The notes under the pieces are model-generated. The model did no database searches and was not told the DNA's origin. It was given only the letters and a program-made list of their open reading frames with translations. From NCBI GenBank assembly GCA_003158895.1, contig PMLO01000050.1, positions 1 through 7,586 on the forward strand: a DNA stretch of 7,586 nucleotides, given 5' to 3'. The position numbers and the translations under genes were made by a program. The DNA comes from Propionibacteriaceae bacterium (GTDB lineage Bacteria > Actinomycetota > Actinomycetes > Propionibacteriales > Propionibacteriaceae). Positions within the stretch are counted from its first letter, which is position 1, and every line of letters starts with the position of its first letter. Positions 1 through 4,609 of the stretch are shown here, piece by piece.

Positions 1-256
1 GTACGGCGGGGTCGGCATCGTCGACCGTCAGGATGGCGAACCCGGCGATCTGCTCGGCGATCTCGACGAAGGGTCCGCGCGTGACGAGGGACTTCCCGCC
101 CCGCACCCGTACGCACGTCGCGTCCTGCGGCGGCCGCAGCCTGTCGCCGAACAGCCGCTGCCCGTGAGAGGTCGCCTCGACCCACGCGCTGGGGTCGCCC
201 TCTTCACGCGTCGGGTTCGCGTCCGCCGGTACGCGGACAACCATCAGATACGTCAT
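1..256 (-). CDS. YCII-related (DGPF-type) domain protein, 3' part missing
   Basis: The minus strand is open from an ATG at 256 to the window edge and gives 85 residues starting MTYLMVVRVPAD. The segments WVEATSHGQRLFGDRLRPP (about 25-43) and GPFVEIAEQIAGF (about 61-73) match the conserved pattern of YCII/DGPF proteins, in which a G-P-F-x-E-x-x-E-x-I-x-G-F block ends the core. Family members are usually about 110-140 residues, so perhaps 30-50 residues lie outside. The start is well supported: a strong Shine-Dalgarno GAGAGGAG lies 5 nt before the ATG (plus-strand 262-269). Biochemical function in this family is largely unknown; the fold is ferredoxin-like and related to muconolactone isomerase/YciI. 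Actinobacterial DGPF genes are frequently followed by an ECF sigma factor, which would lie to the left of this window. It is divergent from the channel gene at 403. Family assignment is confident; role is not. Confidence 0.85.
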   Translation of the reverse strand, partial: MTYLMVVRVPADANPTREEGDPSAWVEATSHGQRLFGDRLRPPQDATCVRVRGGKSLVTRGPFVEIAEQIAGFAILTVDDADPAV

Positions 257-261
257 GGCTA

Positions 262-269
262 CTCCTCTC
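262..269 (-). promoter_or_regulatory. Shine-Dalgarno of the YCII-domain gene
   Basis: On the minus strand GAGAGGAG lies 5 nt before the ATG at 256. It is one of only two strong ribosome binding sites seen here (the other precedes murJ). It fixes this start over the in-frame ATG four codons downstream (plus-strand 242-244). Confidence 0.7.
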
Positions 270-390
270 GATGGCCGACCTGTACGGCCGACTCGTCTAC
301 ACGACGCACGGGCGCGCTCCGAAAGGACACATCGGACGACATCAGCCTGCCACCGAGCGGCCGGGTCGCGGCAGTACCCCAGGGAGCCGA

Positions 391-396
391 CACAAT
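391..396 (+). promoter_or_regulatory. Candidate -10 box of the MscS gene (leaderless)
   Basis: CACAAT is followed by 6 nt and then the ATG at 403, so transcription would begin at or next to the start codon. No Shine-Dalgarno is visible and no convincing -35 box was found. The hexamer has A2 and T6 but C instead of T at position 1, so this is a weak call. Confidence 0.3.
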
Positions 397-402
397 GGCA
401 CC

Positions 403-1284
403 ATGTCGTTGCTCGTCACGTGGATCTGGCCGGAGACCCCCATAACCATCGCGGTCATCGTCGTACTGGGTGTCATCGGGCATGCGCTCATCTCCGTCGG
501 CGTCTCGCGGGCGACCGCGCTGGCGCTGCACCGGAGCGCGCAGCACCACGCGGGACGTACGAGCGCGGCGTCACGGATGTTCGGGCACGCGACGGGACTG
601 GCGAGCGTACGGGCTGATCAGCGGACTCGTACCCTCGGCTCGCTTCTCCGCTCCATCTCAGGCGTGGTGATCACCATCATCGTGGTCCTCACGGTCCTGT
701 CGATCCTCGGCATCCCGCTCACCCCACTGCTCGCCTCGGCCGGCGTCGGCGGCATCGCGCTCGCGTTCGGCGCGCAGTCGCTGGTGAAGGACTACCTCAC
801 CGGCATCTTCATGATCATGGAGGACCAGTTCGGCGTCGGCGACTTCATCACGATCGGCGACATCTCCGGCACGGTTGAGGAAGTGACGCTGCGGGTGACG
901 CGGATTCAGGACGGGTCGGGGATGATCTGGTACGTCCGCAACGGCGAGGTTCTCAAGGTCGGCAACCTCACCCAGGGACATTCGACCGGGACCGTCGACA
1001 TCCCCGTCGCGTACGACTCCGACCCCGAGGCCGTACTCGCCGTCCTGCGGCAGGTCGCGGAGGCAGTCGGGAGCGATCCCGAGTTCAGCGAGGCGCTCGT
1101 CGAGCCGCCGAACGTCCTCGGCGTCAACGCGATCAGCGCCGGTGCACTGACGTTCCAGGTCGCCGTCAAGGCGCACCCGAACCAGCAGTACGGGGCGTTG
1201 CGGGCCTTCCGCGAGCGCGCCCAGGTCGCCCTCGCCGCCGCCGGCATCAAAGGGCCCGCGATCGAGCCCCCTCCCGCCGCCTGA
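403..1284 (+). CDS. Small-conductance mechanosensitive ion channel, MscS family
   Basis: The protein is 293 aa from the chosen start. Predicted membrane segments lie at about 13-34, 86-104 and 107-127. The third is the Gly/Ala-rich pore helix of MscS (A-S-A-G-V-G-G-I-A-L-A-F-G-A-Q, about 111-125). It runs into the beta domain, with FGVGDFITIGDISGTVEE at about 143-160 and WYVRNGEV at about 176-183, the usual MscS Sm-like signature. The C-terminal alpha/beta domain (about 195-285) ends in a short proline-rich tail. MscS channels are homoheptamers of the cytoplasmic membrane that open under tension and release solutes on hypo-osmotic shock. The open frame extends upstream to 271, but those 44 residues are polar and unlike any MscS leader. 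ATG 403 begins a typical hydrophobic N-terminus and has a possible leaderless promoter, so it is preferred. The gene ends 12 bp before the end of the convergent kinase gene. Confidence 0.9.
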   Translation: MSLLVTWIWPETPITIAVIVVLGVIGHALISVGVSRATALALHRSAQHHAGRTSAASRMFGHATGLASVRADQRTRTLGSLLRSISGVVITIIVVLTVLSILGIPLTPLLASAGVGGIALAFGAQSLVKDYLTGIFMIMEDQFGVGDFITIGDISGTVEEVTLRVTRIQDGSGMIWYVRNGEVLKVGNLTQGHSTGTVDIPVAYDSDPEAVLAVLRQVAEAVGSDPEFSEALVEPPNVLGVNAISAGALTFQVAVKAHPNQQYGALRAFRERAQVALAAAGIKGPAIEPPPAA

Positions 1285-1296
1285 GCAGCGGGGCGG

Positions 1297-1803
1297 TCAC
1301 CAGGGCAGCAGGTCTCGGATGTCTTCGGCCACCTCGGAACCGGATCTGCCGTTGGTATCGATGCGGACGACCCCAGGCGGGCACTCCTGGTCCAGCCGCG
1401 CGGACGCCGCCTCGCTGCGTCGCAGGTGCTCGAGGAGTTCGTCGCCGCTCTCCCGGCTGGAGAGACGCGCGTACGCAGTGTCGTTCGAGGCCCTCAGGAG
1501 CACGGCCGTCACGACCGGATCGTCGCCCATGGCGGCGGCCAGCTCAGCCGCCTGGAGAGGGGCGACCGTGTTCGTGTAGATCAGGCGCGCGTAGCCCAGC
1601 TCGCGATAGTTGGCCCAGATCGCAGCGAGGTTCCGTTCCGCGAGGTGGTGCTCCCACGGTGCGGGGTGTGCGAGGTCGAGGTGGTCGCCCTCGATGACGG
1701 CGTGCCGCACATCCTCGCGCTTCAGCAGGGCATGCAGCTCCGTTGCTGCCTGGGTCTTGCCCGAGCCAGAACGGCCGCCGATCAGCAGTACGTGCGTTGC
1801 CAT
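1297..1803 (-). CDS. P-loop NTPase, small kinase-like protein of unknown substrate
   Basis: The 168-residue protein opens with a beta strand and a complete Walker A motif, GGRSGSGKT (residues 9-17). IEGDHLD at 37-43 sits where shikimate-, gluconate- and chloramphenicol-phosphotransferase-type kinases place their acidic substrate/metal-binding residues. An arginine-rich segment at about 113-130 (RLSSRESGDELLEHLRR) could be the lid. The C-terminal strand VVRIDTNGRS (145-154) is the typical penultimate element of such folds. This supports a soluble P-loop kinase or AAA_33-type ATPase, but not a specific substrate. Length is normal for a single-domain nucleotide/metabolite kinase. ATG 1803 is the only sensible start because the P-loop follows at once; no Shine-Dalgarno is visible. 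The gene converges on the MscS gene and diverges from the exporter at 2008, so it is probably transcribed alone. Confidence 0.8.
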   Translation of the reverse strand: MATHVLLIGGRSGSGKTQAATELHALLKREDVRHAVIEGDHLDLAHPAPWEHHLAERNLAAIWANYRELGYARLIYTNTVAPLQAAELAAAMGDDPVVTAVLLRASNDTAYARLSSRESGDELLEHLRRSEAASARLDQECPPGVVRIDTNGRSGSEVAEDIRDLLPW

Positions 1804-2007
1804 CCAGACAGCATCTCAGGGTGTCGCCGCGTGCTGACCCGCCGAACGGGTGGATTCGGGAGCAGACGCTCTCCCGGCTGAGGCGACGCCCGTAGACACA
1901 CCCGGACGATGCTCAGGTCGAGCGACTAAGGGGAGGAGCTGAGAGGACGACCGCTCGTGTTCGGGGAGGGGGCGGGCCATCCTCTCGCTGCCCATAAGGT
2001 GAACCGC
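1804..2007. other. Divergent intergenic region between kinase and exporter
   Basis: These 204 bp carry the start regions of both flanking genes. No credible gene was found. An upstream GTG at 1957 is in frame with the exporter, but the added residues are polar and unlike a transporter N-terminus. The stretch contains a purine-rich GGGGAGGAGCTGAGAGGA (1930-1947) and, 32 bp later, TCCTCTC (1980-1986), which is the reverse complement of the GAGAGGA at 1941-1947. It may be an operator or a relative of the repeats at 2868-3018. Confidence 0.5.
1995..2000 (+). promoter_or_regulatory. Candidate -10 box of the exporter gene (leaderless)
   Basis: TAAGGT is followed by 7 nt and GTG 2008, the spacing expected if transcription starts at the first base of the codon. 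The same bases (AAGGTGA) also resemble a Shine-Dalgarno, so the two readings cannot be separated from sequence. Either supports GTG 2008 over the in-frame GTGs at 1957 and 1999. No -35 box was recognised. Confidence 0.45.
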
Positions 2008-2862
2008 GTGAGTACGAGCAGTGGGCCGCGGTTTGCCCGCCCCAGCGCGGTGTGGCTCGTGCTCGGCAGCATCGCGACGGTCCAGATCGGCGCCGCGATC
2101 GCCAAGCACCTCTTCGGCCTCGCGAGTCCGACGGGCATCGTGTGGCTCAGGCTCACCTCGGCGGCCGTCGTGCTTCTGCTGTGGTCCAGGCCGAGACTGA
2201 CGGGGCGTACGCGCAATGACTGGCTTCTGGTCACCGGCTACGCCGTCGCGCTCGCGGGGATGAACTGGTGCATCTACCAGGCGTTCAGCCGGATCCCGGT
2301 CGGTCTCGCGGTGACGCTCGAGTTCCTCGGGCCGCTCACGGTGGCGCTGGTCACCAGCCGAGGCGTACGGGAGATCGTCTGGGCTCTTCTCGGAGGTACC
2401 GGCGTCGTGCTGCTCGGCTTCAGCCCAACAGCGTTGAGCTGGGCCGGCGTCGGCTTCGCGCTGCTCGCAGGCACGGGCTGGGCCGCGTACATCCTCATCT
2501 CGCCTCACCTCGGTCGGCACTGGAACGGTATCGACGGCCTCGCGGTGGCCCACGGTTTCGGCGCGATCGCCCTAGCCGCGCCTGCGCTCCTCCTCAACGG
2601 GGTCGCCCTCGCGAACCCCACGGTGATCGGGCTGGGCGTGCTCGTCGGGCTGCTGAGCTCCGTCATCCCGTACAGCCTCGAGCTCCAAGCGCTCCGTACG
2701 CTCCCGACACGCGTCTTCTCTGTACTGATGTCGCTGGAGCCGGCGTTCGCCGCCTTGGCCGCGTTCCTCATCCTCGGCGAACGCCTCAGCCTCGTCGACC
2801 TCATCGCGATGGGCTGCGTCGTCATCGCTTCGGTGGGCATCACGAGGTCCGCAAGGGCCTGA
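2008..2862 (+). CDS. EamA/DMT-family exporter, RhtA-like
   Basis: The 284-residue protein is almost entirely hydrophobic and fits the ten-helix, two-EamA-repeat plan of the drug/metabolite transporter superfamily. The first repeat contains GMNWCIYQAFSRIPVGLAV (about 84-102) followed by TLEFLGPLTVAL (103-114). The second contains VIPYSLELQALRTLPTRVF (219-237), SLEPAFAALAAFLILGE (242-258) and a final helix. The L-E-F-x-G-P-L and P-Y-x-L-E-x-x-A-L-R patterns are characteristic of the RhtA subgroup, whose E. coli member exports threonine and homoserine (295 aa). The protein would act in the cytoplasmic membrane as a proton-coupled exporter; the substrate here is inferred, not shown. GTG 2008 was chosen from the leaderless-type upstream sequence and because it removes 17 unlikely residues. 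It is transcribed alone and converges on pcnA across a repeat-filled gap. Confidence 0.87.
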   Translation: MSTSSGPRFARPSAVWLVLGSIATVQIGAAIAKHLFGLASPTGIVWLRLTSAAVVLLLWSRPRLTGRTRNDWLLVTGYAVALAGMNWCIYQAFSRIPVGLAVTLEFLGPLTVALVTSRGVREIVWALLGGTGVVLLGFSPTALSWAGVGFALLAGTGWAAYILISPHLGRHWNGIDGLAVAHGFGAIALAAPALLLNGVALANPTVIGLGVLVGLLSSVIPYSLELQALRTLPTRVFSVLMSLEPAFAALAAFLILGERLSLVDLIAMGCVVIASVGITRSARA

Positions 2863-2867
2863 GGCCG

Positions 2868-2953
2868 GTACAGATCCTCTCCCGAAGCAGATACCTCCTC
2901 TCCCCGCGCAGTACAGATCCTCTCCCCGCGCAGATACCTCCTCTCCCCAAGCA
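2868..2953 (+). repeat. Two tandem copies of a 43-bp repeat
   Basis: Copy 1 is 2868-2910 and copy 2 is 2911-2953; by eye they match at 38 of 43 positions. The differences fall at copy positions 17-19 and 39-40. Each copy has two related sub-units: GTACAGATCCTCTCCC(C), and CAGATACCTCCTCTCCCC, joined by short G/A/C linkers (gaag, gcg, aag) ending in GCAG. The array therefore reads as four short units (2868-2883, 2888-2905, 2911-2927, 2931-2948) on the same strand. It begins 5 bp after the exporter stop codon. No protein is encoded. Confidence 0.9.
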
Positions 2954-2965
2954 GAGAAGGTTGAA

Positions 2966-3023
2966 GAGAGGAGCTGTACCCGTTGGGGAGAGGAGCTGTA
3001 CACGTTCAGGAGAGAAGCTGTGT
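2966..3023 (-). repeat. Inverted copies of the same short repeat unit
   Basis: Three units lie in the opposite orientation to the 43-bp array: GAGAGGAGCTGTAC (2966-2979), GGGGAGAGGAGCTGTAC (2985-3001) and a degenerate GGAGAGAAGCTGTGTGC (3009-3025). The second is the reverse complement of 2911-2927 at 16 of 17 positions. Spacing between units is about 20-23 bp and the linkers share CGTT. Together with 2868-2953 they could fold into a nested stem, for example 2911-2927 with 2985-3001 enclosing 2938-2945 with 2966-2973. This lies between convergent 3' ends, so a transcription-terminating or transcript-end-stabilising role is possible, but no T-tract follows on either strand. Confidence 0.8.
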
Positions 3024-3037
3024 GCATCCGAGGGGGA

Positions 3038-4474
3038 TCAGCCCTGCTGAGACCACCATTCGCGGAGCTCGGCCTCGGCGACATCGGGCGGTACCGGGCC
3101 GCGGTCGAGGCGCCGCTCGAGAAGGAAGTTGTAGGCCTTACCGATCACCGGACCCGGGCCGACGTCGAGGATCCGCATGATCTCGTTGCCGTCGAGATCG
3201 GGCCGCAGGGAGTCGAGCTCCTCTGCCGCGGACAGCTCGTCGATGCGCCACTCGAGCTCCTCGTACGCCCTCCGCAGCCGGTCGGCCTTCGTCTGGTTCC
3301 GGGTCGTACAGTCGGAGCGCGTGAGGATGTGCAGCCGCTCGAGATCGGGGCCGGCGTCCCGCACGTACCGCCGTACAGCCGAGTCCGACCACGCGCCCTC
3401 CCCGTACCCGTGGAACCTCAGGTGCAGCTCGACCAGCAGCGCAACCGACTCGATGACATCCTTGGAGAACCGCAGCTCGGTGAGCCGCTTGCGGATCATC
3501 TTCGCGCCGACGATGTCGTGGTGGTGGAACGACACCTTGCCGCCCGACTCGAAACGACGCGTACGCGGCTTGCCGATGTCGTGGAGCAGGGCGACGAGCC
3601 GGGTGACGATGTCCGGCTCGTGGTGGCGCTCGCGCTCGAGGGCGATGGCCTGGTCGAGCACGATCAGCGAATGCTCGTACACGTCCTTGTGGCGATGGTG
3701 CTCGTCACGCTCCAGCCGGAGCGCCGGCAGCTCCGGCAGGAACTGGTCGGCGAGGCCGGTGTTGACGAGCAGGTCGAGCCCGACCCGCGGCGCGTCGAGC
3801 AGCAGCAGCTTCGTGAACTCGTCCCTGATCCGTTCAGCCGACACGATCTCCAGCCGCGGAGCCAGCTCGGTCATCACGCGGATGAGGTCAGGCTCCGGCC
3901 GCAGCTGGAGCCGTGCCGCGAACCGGGCCGCCCGCAACATCCGCAGCGGGTCCTCGCTGAACGAGATCTCCGGCGAGGTGGGCGTACGAAGGATGTGGTC
4001 GGCCAGGTCGTCGAGACCGTGGTACGGGTCGACGAACGTCCCGTCGACGACCGAGACGGCCATGGCGTTGACCGTGAAGTCGCGGCGTACGAGATCGTCG
4101 TCGATCCGATCCCCGTACGCCACGATCGGCTTGCGGGTCCCCGGTTCGTACGCGTCGGCGCGATGCGTGGTGACCTCGACCTGCCACGACCTCTCACCGT
4201 CGCGCAGCATCGTGCCGATGGTGCCGAAGTCCCGGCCCATGTCCCACGTCGCATGGTTGTGGCGCCGCAGGAGCCGCTCGATGTCGTCGGGGCGCGCGTT
4301 CGTCGTGAAGTCGAGGTCCTCCGACTCCTCACCGAGGAGCGCGTCACGTACCGGCCCGCCCACCACGTACAGGCTGAATCCGGCATCGGCGAACGTGTCG
4401 CCCAGCCGGGCCACGACAGGCAGCATCGTGAGCGCGGCGAGGGCGCGCTGCTGGGTCAACGAGAGGTCGGACAC
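3038..4474 (-). CDS. pcnA: CCA tRNA nucleotidyltransferase
   Basis: This 478-residue protein adds or repairs the 3'-terminal CCA of tRNAs using CTP and ATP in the cytoplasm. The class II nucleotidyltransferase head is complete: GGPVRD at 39-44, the metal-binding DLD at 53-55, RRDFTVNAMA at 130-139 (nucleotide selection) and EDPLRMLRAARFAARL at 174-189 (neck). An HD domain follows, with HDIGKPRTR at 298-306 and HHHD at 317-320, as in the actinobacterial enzymes and in E. coli Cca. Length equals the mycobacterial protein (about 480). The GTG at 4474 is supported by a -10-like TAGACT just upstream and by the short N-terminal lead before the head domain. It diverges from the DUF6049-murJ operon, as in M. 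tuberculosis (Rv3907c). Nothing is missing. A poly(A) polymerase is the only alternative within the superfamily, and the HD domain and genomic context favour CCA addition. Confidence 0.96.
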   Translation of the reverse strand: MSDLSLTQQRALAALTMLPVVARLGDTFADAGFSLYVVGGPVRDALLGEESEDLDFTTNARPDDIERLLRRHNHATWDMGRDFGTIGTMLRDGERSWQVEVTTHRADAYEPGTRKPIVAYGDRIDDDLVRRDFTVNAMAVSVVDGTFVDPYHGLDDLADHILRTPTSPEISFSEDPLRMLRAARFAARLQLRPEPDLIRVMTELAPRLEIVSAERIRDEFTKLLLLDAPRVGLDLLVNTGLADQFLPELPALRLERDEHHRHKDVYEHSLIVLDQAIALERERHHEPDIVTRLVALLHDIGKPRTRRFESGGKVSFHHHDIVGAKMIRKRLTELRFSKDVIESVALLVELHLRFHGYGEGAWSDSAVRRYVRDAGPDLERLHILTRSDCTTRNQTKADRLRRAYEELEWRIDELSAAEELDSLRPDLDGNEIMRILDVGPGPVIGKAYNFLLERRLDRGPVPPDVAEAELREWWSQQG

Positions 4475-4482
4475 GTCTGGGA

Positions 4483-4488
4483 AGTCTA
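4483..4488 (-). promoter_or_regulatory. Candidate -10 box of pcnA (leaderless)
   Basis: On the minus strand TAGACT is followed by 8 nt and the GTG start at 4474. That spacing puts the transcription start at or one base before the codon. No Shine-Dalgarno is visible. A -35 box at the usual distance was not recognisable. Confidence 0.45.
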
Positions 4489-4597
4489 CGGACTCCCATC
4501 GGCGCGGGCGATGCCATCAAGCTCGCCCGGACAGGCGCCCACGCGGAGACGCCGCACGCCGCCGCTGTGGGGTCCCCGGCGCTCAAAGGGGGCGCCC

Positions 4598-4603
4598 TAG
4601 GAT
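4598..4603 (+). promoter_or_regulatory. Candidate -10 box of the DUF6049-murJ operon (leaderless)
   Basis: TAGGAT is followed by 6 nt and GTG 4610, a typical actinobacterial leaderless arrangement. AGGATGAG could instead serve as a weak Shine-Dalgarno for the ATG at 4613. No clear -35 box was found upstream. Confidence 0.5.
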
Positions 4604-4609
4604 GAGCGG

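Larger units (their letters stand above)
4475..4609. promoter_or_regulatory. Divergent promoter region pcnA / DUF6049-murJ
   Basis: These 135 bp must hold the promoters for both directions. Each side shows a TAnnnT hexamer immediately before its GTG and no 5' leader, so both mRNAs are probably leaderless. No gene fits here. In mycobacteria a NUDIX hydrolase gene occupies this place; no trace of one was found. Confidence 0.6.

Noticed and set aside
271..402. Upstream extension of the MscS gene to ATG 271
   Set aside because: Adds 44 polar residues unlike MscS N-termini; ATG 403 begins at the hydrophobic region and has a plausible -10 box.
1274..1296. Terminator hairpin between MscS and kinase genes (CCGCC with GGCGG)
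   Set aside because: Only 5 bp plus an imperfect inner pair with a 2-nt bulge and no T-tract; such pairings are common by chance in GC-rich DNA.
1957..2007. Upstream GTG start for the exporter
   Set aside because: The extra residues are not conserved-looking, and a -10/Shine-Dalgarno-like TAAGGTGA sits inside them, just before GTG 2008.
1816..2553. Minus-strand 245-codon open frame overlapping the exporter
   Set aside because: Highly charged, low-complexity product antisense to a clear transporter; shadow frame.
2868..3025. CRISPR array
   Set aside because: Units are only 14-18 bp with linkers of a few bases, contain both orientations and have no unique spacers or cas genes nearby.
2966..3025. 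AGGAG-containing repeats as ribosome binding sites for a small gene
   Set aside because: The purine tracts look like Shine-Dalgarno sites, but no coding-like frame follows; the frames run antisense into pcnA.
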